Below, in pieces: positions 1 to 7,953 of a stretch of 64,000 nucleotides of DNA. A program made the translations under genes and the position numbers. The notes below the pieces were generated by a model. That model searched no databases. It had not been told where the DNA came from and saw only the letters and a list, made by a program, of their open reading frames with translations. How positions within the stretch are numbered: position 1 is the stretch's first letter; every line of letters starts with the position of its first letter. Where the stretch lies: assembly GCA_024639165.1 (NCBI GenBank), contig JAHEIX010000011.1, positions 1-64,000 on the forward strand. Reading direction: 5' to 3'. The stretch comes from UBA7446 sp024639165 (lineage in GTDB: Bacteria; Bacteroidota; Bacteroidia; Flavobacteriales; Flavobacteriaceae).

Positions 1-4
1 AGAT

Positions 5-1162
5 ATGAATTTTATACGCCAACGCATAGATGCAATAAAAAAACCTTTTGGTAAAGGCCAAAAGTGGGAGCGTTTTGCCCCTGCGGTTAATGCATTTGAC
101 ACCTTTTTATTTGTTCCAAACCACACTACCCAAAAGGGAGCTCATATCCGTGATGGTGTTGATTTGAAACGTACCATGGTAACAGTTATAATTGCTTTGT
201 TGCCCGCCTTCATTTATGGGGTATACAACACTGGCTATCAATATTTTATTCAATCGGGACTCGCCTTTACTTTTTGGGATGCAATGTTGCATGGGGCGTT
301 AAAAATCATGCCTATGGTTGCGGTATCCTACGGCGTTGGTTTGGCCATTGAATTTGCTTTTGCCGTCTACCGCGGACATGAAGTCAATGAAGGTTATTTG
401 GTAACAGGCCTTTTGGTTCCAATGATTATGCCAGTAGATATTCCACTTTGGATGGTAGGTCTGTCTGTAGCTTTTGCCGTTTTTATCGCAAAAGAGGCTT
501 TTGGTGGAACAGGAATGAATATTCTTAACCCTGCGCTTACCGCACGTGCTTTTGCATTTTTTGCTTACCCTACCTATATGTCAGGTAACAAAGTATGGGT
601 TTCGGAAGCAAGTAATGTTGACGGTATTTCAGGTGAAACTGTTCTAGGTAGTCTTGCCGCTGGTAATGATGTTAGCTACTCTATGTTTGATATGTTTGTT
701 GGGGCTATCCCAGGATCTATCGCTGAGACCTCCACACTATGGGTGTTGGTAGGTGCTGCCATACTAATACTTACAGGTGTTGGAAGTTGGCGTATTATGG
801 TGGGCGGTGTGCTTGGTGCAGCGGTCACCGCATTCTTATTTAATCTTTGGGGTGCCAACGCACTAATGTCTTTTGATTGGACAAATCACCTGATTGTTGG
901 TGGCTTTGCCTTTGGTGTGGTATTCATGGCAACTGACCCAGTTTCAGCTGCGCAAACAACCAAAGGGAAATGGATCTACGGCCTGCTCGTTGGGGTTTTC
1001 TGTATCCTTATTCGTGTGTTTAATCCAGCCTATCCAGAAGGAGTAATGTTGGCAATCCTATTAATGAACGTATTCGCACCAACCATTGACCACTATGTGG
1101 TTGAGGGCAATATTAAACGACGCAAAAAACGTCTTAACGCAACATTAACACCAGCAACATGA
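5..1162 (+). CDS. nqrB: Na+-translocating NADH:quinone reductase subunit B
   Basis: Integral membrane subunit of the Na+-NQR complex, which passes electrons from NADH to quinone and pumps sodium. The 385-residue protein has multiple hydrophobic segments and the conserved N-terminal block NHTTQKGAHIR followed by DLKRTM, typical of NqrB. The covalent FMN site is probably Thr212 in the sequence VDGISGETVLG; the usual flavinylation motif has Ala where this protein has Glu (SGET instead of SGAT). The ATG lies four bases from the window edge, so nqrA and the promoter are presumably outside. The stop overlaps the nqrC start by 4 bp, implying translational coupling. Identification is very secure from sequence and gene order. 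Confidence 0.97.
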   Translation: MNFIRQRIDAIKKPFGKGQKWERFAPAVNAFDTFLFVPNHTTQKGAHIRDGVDLKRTMVTVIIALLPAFIYGVYNTGYQYFIQSGLAFTFWDAMLHGALKIMPMVAVSYGVGLAIEFAFAVYRGHEVNEGYLVTGLLVPMIMPVDIPLWMVGLSVAFAVFIAKEAFGGTGMNILNPALTARAFAFFAYPTYMSGNKVWVSEASNVDGISGETVLGSLAAGNDVSYSMFDMFVGAIPGSIAETSTLWVLVGAAILILTGVGSWRIMVGGVLGAAVTAFLFNLWGANALMSFDWTNHLIVGGFAFGVVFMATDPVSAAQTTKGKWIYGLLVGVFCILIRVFNPAYPEGVMLAILLMNVFAPTIDHYVVEGNIKRRKKRLNATLTPAT

Positions 1163-1893
1163 ACAGAGATTCGAACGCGTATACTTTTGGTTTTGCTGCT
1201 GCCATGGTTTTGGTCGTAGCATCAGTGTTGGCTTTTACTGCCAGTTCACTTAAAGATCTTCAGTCGGAAAATGTCCGTAAAGAAAAAATGCAAAATATCC
1301 TTTCTACTATTGGTATTGAAACCGATAGAGAGGGTGCTGAAAAATTGTTTAACAACTATATTGTCGAGCAACTTGCACTTCGAAATGACGGCTCTGTCGA
1401 TGAAACGGTAGATGCGTTTTCAGATATCAAACTTGCAATCGAAGTAAAAAAAGATGCTAAGACGCAACGCTTTCCATTGTATGTAGCAACAGTTGATTCG
1501 GCTACATACTATATTGTACCCCTCCGAGGTTCGGGTTTATGGGATGCCATTTGGGGATATATAGCTCTTGATGAAGATCGCAACACCATTAAGGGAGCGG
1601 TATTTGACCACAAAGGCGAAACAGCAGGGCTAGGAGCAGAAATCACACAGCAGTGGTTTATGGATCGCTTTGTTGGTGAAAAAATATTCAACACATCTGG
1701 AGATTTGGTTGGGATAAGCGTTTCTAAAACCAATAACGATCCCAACGATACAGACAAAGACGACCACGAGGTTGATGCCATTTCTGGCGCAACTATTACG
1801 GGCGATGGTGTTTCCGATATGATTATCGAACGCTTACAACACTATTTGCCATACTTAAAAGCAACACCCGCAGACCTTGCGTATAACAACTAA
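1159..1893 (+). CDS. nqrC: Na+-translocating NADH:quinone reductase subunit C
   Basis: Membrane-anchored subunit carrying the second covalent FMN of NQR. A single N-terminal transmembrane helix (about residues 8-28) is followed by a periplasmic FMN-binding domain. The flavinylation motif DAISGATIT is intact, with Thr212 the expected acceptor. The 244-residue length is close to that of known NqrC proteins. The start codon overlaps the nqrB stop (ATGA), and nqrD follows after 2 bp. The flavin would be attached by the ApbE encoded about 3 kb downstream. Confidence 0.97.
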   Translation: MNRDSNAYTFGFAAAMVLVVASVLAFTASSLKDLQSENVRKEKMQNILSTIGIETDREGAEKLFNNYIVEQLALRNDGSVDETVDAFSDIKLAIEVKKDAKTQRFPLYVATVDSATYYIVPLRGSGLWDAIWGYIALDEDRNTIKGAVFDHKGETAGLGAEITQQWFMDRFVGEKIFNTSGDLVGISVSKTNNDPNDTDKDDHEVDAISGATITGDGVSDMIIERLQHYLPYLKATPADLAYNN

Positions 1894-1895
1894 TT

Positions 1896-2585
1896 ATGTC
1901 CAAACCAAAATCAACCAAAAAACCCGCAATTTTCTTTGTTGCTAAAGAGCGTGAGCCGCTTTTTTCAAAGAAAAACCGCGGCTTATTAAAAGATCCGCTA
2001 GACGATAACAACCCTATCACGGTTCAAGTATTGGGTATTTGCTCGGCCTTGGCGATAACCGTACAGCTAAAGCCTGCTGTTGTAATGACACTTTCCGTTA
2101 TTGCCGTTATGGCAGCCAGTAACGTTATCGTTTCTATTTTGCGAAATGCCATTCCTAACCGTATTCGGATAATTGTACAGCTAGTCGTAGTTGCTTCCAT
2201 GGTAATCTTGGTTGATCAAGTATTGCGTGCCTATGCCTATGATGTGAGTAAACAACTTTCCATTTTTATTGGACTGATTATTACCAACTGTATTGTAATG
2301 GGACGCCTCGAAGCTTTTGCCCTAGGCAATGGTGTTTGGAAATCCTTTTTAGACGGTGTTGGTAATGCAGCAGGATATGGATTTATGCTTATTCTTGTTG
2401 CCTTTTTCCGAGAGCTATTCGGTTCTGGAAAACTGTATGGCTATCAAGTAATCCCCGATTCCATTTATGAAATGGGCTACGAGAACAACGGATTGATGCT
2501 GTTGTCTCCAATGGCCTTGATCACATTGGGTATTATTATTTGGGTGCAGCGTGCACGTAACCGTAAACTCATTGAAAAAAACTAG
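1896..2585 (+). CDS. nqrD: Na+-translocating NADH:quinone reductase subunit D
   Basis: Six-helix membrane subunit of Na+-NQR, related to NqrE and to RnfE. The core contains the family signatures VQVLGICSALAIT and TNCIVMGRLEAFA; the Cys in TNCIV is one of the conserved cysteines that, with NqrE, binds an intramembrane iron centre. At 229 residues it is slightly longer than Vibrio NqrD because of a charged, lysine-rich cytoplasmic N-terminus (about residues 1-35). It lies 2 bp after nqrC and 3 bp before nqrE in the same operon. Confidence 0.97.
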   Translation: MSKPKSTKKPAIFFVAKEREPLFSKKNRGLLKDPLDDNNPITVQVLGICSALAITVQLKPAVVMTLSVIAVMAASNVIVSILRNAIPNRIRIIVQLVVVASMVILVDQVLRAYAYDVSKQLSIFIGLIITNCIVMGRLEAFALGNGVWKSFLDGVGNAAGYGFMLILVAFFRELFGSGKLYGYQVIPDSIYEMGYENNGLMLLSPMALITLGIIIWVQRARNRKLIEKN

Positions 2586-2588
2586 GCC

Positions 2589-3203
2589 ATGGATTTCGTA
2601 AACCTTTTTGTAAAAAGCATTTTTATTGAGAACATGATATTTGCCTACTTCTTAGGTATGTGTTCTTATTTGGCTGTGTCTAAAACCGTAAAGACGGCTG
2701 TTGGCCTTGGCTTCGCCGTTATCTTTGTGTTGTCGATTACTGTTCCAATCAATTACTTATTAGACAACTACCTTCTAAAGCCTGGTGCCATGTCATGGTT
2801 GGGTGAAGATTATGCCGCATTGGATTTAAGCTTTTTAAGCTTTATCATGTTTATTGCCGTTATCGCATCTATGGTCCAGTTGGTTGAAATGATTGTAGAA
2901 AAATTTGCCCCTGCACTATACGGTGCTTTGGGTATTTTCTTACCGCTTATTGCGGTAAACTGTGCCATTTTAGGAGGATCACTATTTATGCAGCAAAAAA
3001 GCTTTGCTTCGATTGGTGAATCGGCTGTATACGGATTTGGTTCTGGCGTTGGATGGTTGTTGGCCATTTTAGCCATCGCAGCCATTCGTGAAAAAATTGC
3101 GTATTCCAATGTTCCTGCACCCTTGCGTGGACTTGGTATTACGTTTATTATTACGGGCCTTATGGCCATTGGATTTATGAGTTTTATGGGAATTAAATTA
3201 TAA
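2589..3203 (+). CDS. nqrE: Na+-translocating NADH:quinone reductase subunit E
   Basis: Six-helix membrane subunit paired in inverted topology with NqrD. Conserved blocks ENMIFAYFLGMCSYLAVSK near the N-terminus and LIAVNCAILGGSLFM in the middle identify the family; the cysteines in GMCS and NCAI are the expected ligands of the shared iron centre. Length 204 residues, typical. The gene is 3 bp after nqrD and 4 bp before nqrF, so it is part of one transcript. Confidence 0.97.
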   Translation: MDFVNLFVKSIFIENMIFAYFLGMCSYLAVSKTVKTAVGLGFAVIFVLSITVPINYLLDNYLLKPGAMSWLGEDYAALDLSFLSFIMFIAVIASMVQLVEMIVEKFAPALYGALGIFLPLIAVNCAILGGSLFMQQKSFASIGESAVYGFGSGVGWLLAILAIAAIREKIAYSNVPAPLRGLGITFIITGLMAIGFMSFMGIKL

Positions 3204-3207
3204 GCCT

Positions 3208-4503
3208 ATGGATATTACTGTCATTATTGCAAGTATTGTTGTTTTCTTAGCCATCACCTTTATTTTGGTGGGTATGCTTCTAGGAGTTAAGGCACGTTTG
3301 ATGCCCTCTGGACCTGTAAAGCTTTTTATCAACGGCGAAACAGACGTTGAAGTTTCATCTGGAAGTACACTGTTGTCTACCCTTGGTGACAACAAAATAT
3401 TCTTGCCATCAGCCTGTGGTGGAGGAGGTACTTGTATCCAGTGTAAGTGTATTGTTAAAGATGGCGGAGGCGAAATTCTCCCAACTGAAAAACCACACTT
3501 TTCAAGAAAAGAAATCGCCGAAGGTTGGCGTTTGGGATGCCAAGTCAAGGTAAAAGAAGACATGGTCATCGAAGTGCCCGAAGAAGTATTTGGCATAAAG
3601 AAGTTTGCTGCTAAAGTTGTTCGTAATTGGAACGTGGCATCATTTATAAAGGAGTTTGTTGTTGAAATTCCCGAAGACATGCATTATGAAGCTGGAGGTT
3701 ATATCCAAATTGAAGTTCCTGCTTGTGAGGTAGACTTTAAAGACATTGACATTTCGGCGCACCCGGAAGAGCATCCAGAAGATGTAAATAAATTTAAATT
3801 GGAATGGGATAAATTTAAGTTGTGGGACTTGAAAATGAAAAACCCAGAATTAGTAGAGCGTGCTTATTCGATGGCTTCTTTCCCTGCAGAGGGTAAAGAA
3901 ATCATGCTGAACGTTCGTATTGCAACCCCACCATTTGACCGTGCCAAAAACGGTTGGGCAGATGTAAATCCAGGTGTTGCTTCATCTTATATATTCTCGC
4001 TTAAAGAAGGCGATCCCGTAACAATTTCAGGACCTTATGGTGAATTCTTTATCAATCACTCTGAAGCTGAAATGCTATATGTAGGGGGTGGTGCTGGAAT
4101 GGCTCCGATGCGTTCGCACTTATATCACTTATTCCGTACACTTAAAACAGGTCGAAAGGTTACGTTTTGGTATGGCGGTCGTTCCAAGCGTGAACTGTTC
4201 TACACAGAACACTTCCGTGCCTTAGAGCGTGACTTCCCTAACTTTAAGTTTTACGTTGCTTTGTCTGAACCATCTGAGGAAGACAATTGGAAAGTAAAAG
4301 ATGGACTCGATGGCGAAGGCGATGGGTTTGTTGGGTTTGTGCATCAAGTGGTGATTGATAATTACCTCAACGATCACGAAGCACCCGAAGATATTGAAGT
4401 GTATTTCTGTGGACCGCCACTTATGAATCAAGCCGTTGAAAAAATGGCTGAAGATTTTGGCGTTCCAGACGAAAATGTGCGTTTCGACGATTTCGGTGGA
4501 TAA
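3208..4503 (+). CDS. nqrF: Na+-translocating NADH:quinone reductase subunit F (NADH-oxidising)
   Basis: Entry point for electrons: oxidises NADH via FAD and passes electrons to a [2Fe-2S] cluster. The 431-residue protein has an N-terminal membrane helix (about 4-26), a plant-type ferredoxin domain with cluster cysteines C70, C76, C79 and C111, then an FAD domain (RAYSMAS motif) and an NADH domain (GGGAGMAPMRS). The C-terminal ending with FDDFGG is characteristic. It is the last gene of the nqr operon and is followed within 10 bp by a strong intrinsic terminator. Confidence 0.97.
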   Translation: MDITVIIASIVVFLAITFILVGMLLGVKARLMPSGPVKLFINGETDVEVSSGSTLLSTLGDNKIFLPSACGGGGTCIQCKCIVKDGGGEILPTEKPHFSRKEIAEGWRLGCQVKVKEDMVIEVPEEVFGIKKFAAKVVRNWNVASFIKEFVVEIPEDMHYEAGGYIQIEVPACEVDFKDIDISAHPEEHPEDVNKFKLEWDKFKLWDLKMKNPELVERAYSMASFPAEGKEIMLNVRIATPPFDRAKNGWADVNPGVASSYIFSLKEGDPVTISGPYGEFFINHSEAEMLYVGGGAGMAPMRSHLYHLFRTLKTGRKVTFWYGGRSKRELFYTEHFRALERDFPNFKFYVALSEPSEEDNWKVKDGLDGEGDGFVGFVHQVVIDNYLNDHEAPEDIEVYFCGPPLMNQAVEKMAEDFGVPDENVRFDDFGG

Positions 4504-4508
4504 CATAT

Positions 4509-4531
4509 AAAGAGGCTTCGGCCTCTTTTTT
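4509..4531 (+). terminator. Intrinsic terminator of the nqr operon
   Basis: A 6-bp stem AGAGGC/GCCTCT closed by a TTCG tetraloop is followed by a T-run, starting 6 bp after the nqrF stop. This is a classic rho-independent terminator and separates nqr from the next gene. Confidence 0.9.
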
Positions 4532-4535
4532 ATTT

Positions 4536-4543
4536 TACATTTG
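4536..4543 (+). promoter_or_regulatory. Putative TAnnTTTG promoter element before the 118-residue gene
   Basis: TACATTTG matches the Bacteroidota -7 consensus TAnnTTTG and lies between the nqr terminator and the ATG at 4548. With only 4 bp to the start codon, a transcript from here would be nearly leaderless. No TTG -33 box at good spacing was seen. Confidence 0.45.
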
Positions 4544-4547
4544 TGCT

Positions 4548-4904
4548 ATGAGTCAATTATCAGAAGACGAATTACACCAGCTGGCCATGACCACGGTAGG
4601 TCAATCGCTTGAAGCTGATGGTTATGAATTTCTAGCGGTAAACAGCTCCCCTAAAAAAGATCCTCAGTTTGTGTGCACTAAAGATAAAACCTTGTGTTTT
4701 GTGGTAGTGCGTCATGTGCGATACCCACAAAATCCAAATGAATTTGACGTCAAACTTATGAGTCAAGTAAAGGAGCACGCAATAAAATTTAAAGCAAAGA
4801 CCTATTTTGCTGGGGTTGGCTTTGCACACGCTTCAGACTACGATAAACCACTTTCTAAAAACGAACCTTATGCCGTTAACTTTAATGGAATTAAAGAGAT
4901 ATAG
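4548..4904 (+). CDS. Conserved-type small protein of unknown function, coupled to apbE
   Basis: A 118-residue soluble protein with no signal peptide or membrane helix. I do not recognise a characterised domain. The central part (about residues 35-75) alternates beta-like strands (QFVCTKDK, LCFVVVRHVRY) with a helix (KLMSQVKEHAIKFKAK), which could suit a small alpha/beta nuclease-like fold, but no catalytic motif is visible. It sits between the nqr terminator and apbE and overlaps the apbE start by about 20 bp, which suggests translational coupling and a role linked to ApbE or NQR maturation. That link is inference from position only. Confidence 0.75.
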   Translation: MSQLSEDELHQLAMTTVGQSLEADGYEFLAVNSSPKKDPQFVCTKDKTLCFVVVRHVRYPQNPNEFDVKLMSQVKEHAIKFKAKTYFAGVGFAHASDYDKPLSKNEPYAVNFNGIKEI

Positions 4905-5883
4905 CGTTATTGTTGTTTTACTAGCCCTGGCTTCTTGTCAAACTCACAATAAGTTGCAGCGGTTCCAAGGAGATGCTCTTGGCACTTCATACACACTACT
5001 CTACTTGGATACGGCTCCAAATGAAATAGTATCAGATTCTATAGATGCTGTTTTCTTGCGTATGAATCAATCCATGTCGACCTATTGGCCAAACGCCATC
5101 ATTTCTAAAGTTAATCGTGATGAAGCGGTTACGATAGATGCCGATTTTAAAAAGGTCTTTCAAACGGCTAAAAATATTTGGGAGCAAACCGACGGCTATT
5201 TTGATCCAACGGTAGGGGCTTTGGTTAATGCCTATGGTTTTGGTCCAGCAAAGTCTTTGGCGCAAATAGATCAAGATGCAGTAGATAGCCTGCTTACTAT
5301 TACCGGCTTTGACAAAGTATCCCTATTATCCGATGGATCCATTACAAAAGCCCATAAAAACATCTATCTCGACTTTAATGCCATTGCAAAAGGCTATGCC
5401 GTTGATGCGCTGGCTGCCATGCTCCAGTCGTTGGGGTATACTCAGTTTCTCGTTGAAGTAGGGGGTGAGCTGTTTGCCTCGGGTTTACATCCAGAAAAGG
5501 CAAAACCCTGGCGTGTCGCCATAGATCACCCCAAACAAGATGTAGCTCGCACCTTTATTGCTACGCTCCCGTTACAAAATAAAGGTATGGCATCATCGGG
5601 GAATTACCGAAAATTTCGTACCGATGCATCGGGAAATTATTACGTTCACACCATCAACCCAATAACAGGGAAATCGGTAAAAAGTAATATCCTAAGCACA
5701 TCGGTGCTGGCGCCTACTACCATGCTGGCTGATGCCTACGCAACAGCGCTTATGGCGATGCCATATACAAGAGGCAAAATATTGATTGAAAACCTTAATG
5801 AGGTCGAAGCCATGTGGGTATTGGCAGAAAAAGACAGCGTTCAAGTAATGGCTACCTCAGGATTTACGTATGATCTAGAGTAG
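4885..5883 (+). CDS. apbE: FAD:protein FMN transferase ApbE
   Basis: Lipoprotein flavin transferase that uses FAD to attach FMN covalently to threonine in substrates such as NqrB and NqrC. The start at 4885 gives a compact lipoprotein signal (MELKRYSVIVVLLALASC, lipobox LASC); an ATG at 4870 is possible, and reading further upstream would add an unlikely extension. Family blocks are visible: GTSYTL near the N-terminus, YFDPTVGALVNAYGFG, DFNAIAKGYAVD, ASSGNYRKF, HTINPITGK and ADAYATALM. Length 332 residues is normal. It overlaps the preceding small gene and its 3' end overlaps the convergent methyltransferase gene by 20 bp. Confidence 0.95.
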   Translation: MELKRYSVIVVLLALASCQTHNKLQRFQGDALGTSYTLLYLDTAPNEIVSDSIDAVFLRMNQSMSTYWPNAIISKVNRDEAVTIDADFKKVFQTAKNIWEQTDGYFDPTVGALVNAYGFGPAKSLAQIDQDAVDSLLTITGFDKVSLLSDGSITKAHKNIYLDFNAIAKGYAVDALAAMLQSLGYTQFLVEVGGELFASGLHPEKAKPWRVAIDHPKQDVARTFIATLPLQNKGMASSGNYRKFRTDASGNYYVHTINPITGKSVKSNILSTSVLAPTTMLADAYATALMAMPYTRGKILIENLNEVEAMWVLAEKDSVQVMATSGFTYDLE

Positions 5884-6646
5884 GGCGTAGACAAAGCGGA
5901 ATGTATTCGTCTTTTGTTACCGAAAAGCGTACCCTTTCCGTATCAGTCAGGGACTTGCCATATTGTATTTCGTTTACTTCAAAACCAGTTTGGCGGAGCT
6001 TTTCAAAATAATCTTTACCGTAAACACGAACGTGATCGTATTGCCCAAAAACCTTGGTGCGTGCTGCCTTGTCAACGATACTGTCATCCTCAAAGGTATC
6101 TTCGAGTGCAGTGTTTAAAGGTACCTGTAATAAGGCTTTACCTCCTGGCTTTAGCACGCGATATAGTTCTTGCATGGCCTTGGTGTCATTGGGAATATGT
6201 TCCAATACGTGATTGCATAATATCCAATCAAAAGACGCATCGGGAAAAGGCAAATCACAAATATCCGCTTTGACTTCGGCTAGCGGCGATTCTAGGTCAC
6301 AAGTGGTATAGGTGAGGTGTTTCAACTTGCGGAGACGTGTCATAAGTGCTTTTTCGGGGGCCATGTGCAATACGGCAGCATCTAAGGAAAAAAAGCTTGT
6401 CTCACGTTGTAAATACAACCAAATTAGCCGGTGACGTTCCAGCGATAGCGTGCCTGGACTGAGTGCGTTTGGCCTTATTTTCACATAGCCATATGGAAGA
6501 AAGCTGCGATAGGACTTCCCATTGATAGGGTCTGTAAACCGATCGCCACGATAATAAAAATCTAAAAAAGGCAAAAGGAGGTTAGCAAGGTGTTGCAGCC
6601 AAGTTCTTGGGAATATGCCTAGCATCCATCGGGCTACCCTTTTCAT
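5864..6646 (-). CDS. Class I SAM-dependent methyltransferase
   Basis: 260-residue protein whose C-terminal two thirds form a Methyltransf_11-type fold. Visible motifs are ADICDLPFPDASFDWILCNHVLEHI (acidic SAM-binding region and motif II) and RVLKPGGKALLQVP (motif III). The N-terminal about 80 residues are basic and aromatic and may contact a membrane or a lipid or glycan substrate. The substrate cannot be read from sequence. Its ATG overlaps the map stop by 4 bp, placing it at the end of the gpmI-thioredoxin-map operon; its 3' end overlaps apbE on the other strand by 20 bp. Confidence 0.85.
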   Translation of the reverse strand: MKRVARWMLGIFPRTWLQHLANLLLPFLDFYYRGDRFTDPINGKSYRSFLPYGYVKIRPNALSPGTLSLERHRLIWLYLQRETSFFSLDAAVLHMAPEKALMTRLRKLKHLTYTTCDLESPLAEVKADICDLPFPDASFDWILCNHVLEHIPNDTKAMQELYRVLKPGGKALLQVPLNTALEDTFEDDSIVDKAARTKVFGQYDHVRVYGKDYFEKLRQTGFEVNEIQYGKSLTDTERVRFSVTKDEYIPLCLRPTLDHT

Positions 6647-7461
6647 AGCTCTAAAGGAACTGCTCTGAAAGGAATTTCTTCATCTGTTGTGATGCCCAAT
6701 GCCTCGTTGACATATTTGAATGTAGAAAGCAATTCGGGTTTTCCGTCGACAATGGCAACGTTATGTTCGAAGTGTGCACTTGGTGCTCCGTCAGCCGTTA
6801 GGATGGTCCAGCCATCTCGCAATTGCTTGATGCGATGGGTGCCTCTGTTGATCATGGGCTCAATAGCAACTACCATACCCTCTAAAAAACTTTTTCCTTT
6901 ACCGCGTTTGCCGTAGTTGGGCATTTCGGGTTTTTCGTGCATGTTGGTTCCCAGTCCATGCCCGACCAATTCACGTACTACGCCATAGCCAAATTCCTCA
7001 ACATAATGCTGAATGGCATAGCCCACATCACCCACGCGATTCCCTATGCGAAAAGCTTCAATTCCTTTATACAACGATGCTTTTGTTCGGTCTAGAAGTT
7101 TTTTAGTTTCTGGATCAATTTCGCCTACCTCAAAAGTATAGGCATGGTCGCCGTAATAGCTGTTTTGCAATACGCCACAATCAATGGACAGGATATCGCC
7201 TTCTAGAAGCGGCGTGTCGTTTGGAATGCCGTGTACCACTTGCTCGTTTGGACTTACGCAAAGTGTGTTGGGAAAATCATACAGTCCTAAAAATCCAGGA
7301 ACAGCATTGTGGTCACGAATAAACGTTTCCGCTTTTTTGTCGAGTTCTAAAGTAGTTACCCCAGGCTTGATTTCGCTTGCCAGCATCCCTAAGGTTTTGG
7401 ATACCAACAGGGCGCTGTTTCGAATGAGCTCTATTTCTTCGGCTGTTTTTTGAAGCGACAT
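6643..7461 (-). CDS. map: Type I methionine aminopeptidase
   Basis: Removes the initiator methionine from nascent proteins in the cytoplasm. All five metal ligands can be placed: D94 (IDCG), D105 (GDHA), H168 (VGHGLG), E201 (AIEPM) and E232 (FEHN), with H77 (VVHGIPND) as the substrate-binding histidine. Length 272 residues fits the type I class without a long N-terminal extension. It overlaps the upstream thioredoxin gene by 1 bp and the downstream methyltransferase by 4 bp. A second map copy, frequent in Flavobacteriia near ribosomal protein genes, may exist elsewhere. Confidence 0.96.
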   Translation of the reverse strand: MSLQKTAEEIELIRNSALLVSKTLGMLASEIKPGVTTLELDKKAETFIRDHNAVPGFLGLYDFPNTLCVSPNEQVVHGIPNDTPLLEGDILSIDCGVLQNSYYGDHAYTFEVGEIDPETKKLLDRTKASLYKGIEAFRIGNRVGDVGYAIQHYVEEFGYGVVRELVGHGLGTNMHEKPEMPNYGKRGKGKSFLEGMVVAIEPMINRGTHRIKQLRDGWTILTADGAPSAHFEHNVAIVDGKPELLSTFKYVNEALGITTDEEIPFRAVPLEL

Positions 7462-7949
7462 CAGTTTTCGTAAGTGTGTTTATAATCGGCTCCGCTTAGA
7501 ATAGCTAGTATATCGTCTTCCAAAAATGCAACCGGCGACTCAACAATGCGATTGATTTCTTTGCCGTCTCTGTAAAAGATAAATGTAGGTACGTTGGTAA
7601 TGTTATTTTCAGTAGCGCTGCCAGTAGGTGTTTTTTTGTTTTTATCCACGCATATAAGTTGCACCTCACCCAAAAATTCCATTTCGTCTAAAATGCGGAA
7701 AAAAGCAGGAACATACATCTGGCTATCAGAACACCAAGTGCCCATAAACACCACAATAGCCACATCTTCTTGTACCGCATCCAATTGCGTTATGGTTTTG
7801 TCAAAAGGCGCGTAATTTTCGTATTCTGTAGTAAACCATTCGGCATGAGGCTCTTTTTTTAAGTCCTCTAGCGCAATTGGGCCAATTATATCTTGGGCAT
7901 ATGTAGTGTGCATATACAAGATGAGCATAAGAAATAACAAGCGTTTCAT
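7461..7949 (-). CDS. Exported thioredoxin-like protein with CxxS site
   Basis: 162-residue protein with an N-terminal signal peptide ending near TTYAQ, so periplasmic. The thioredoxin fold is shown by VVFMGTWCSDSQ and the cis-proline segment NVPTFIFYRDG. The active-site motif is CSDS: the second cysteine of the usual CxxC is a serine. The only other cysteine is in LICVDK. A monothiol protein of this kind may act in isomerisation or mixed-disulfide chemistry, or use a partner thiol; this is inference. It lies 4 bp downstream of gpmI and overlaps map by 1 bp. Confidence 0.85.
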   Translation of the reverse strand: MKRLLFLMLILYMHTTYAQDIIGPIALEDLKKEPHAEWFTTEYENYAPFDKTITQLDAVQEDVAIVVFMGTWCSDSQMYVPAFFRILDEMEFLGEVQLICVDKNKKTPTGSATENNITNVPTFIFYRDGKEINRIVESPVAFLEDDILAILSGADYKHTYEN

Positions 7950-7953
7950 ATTA

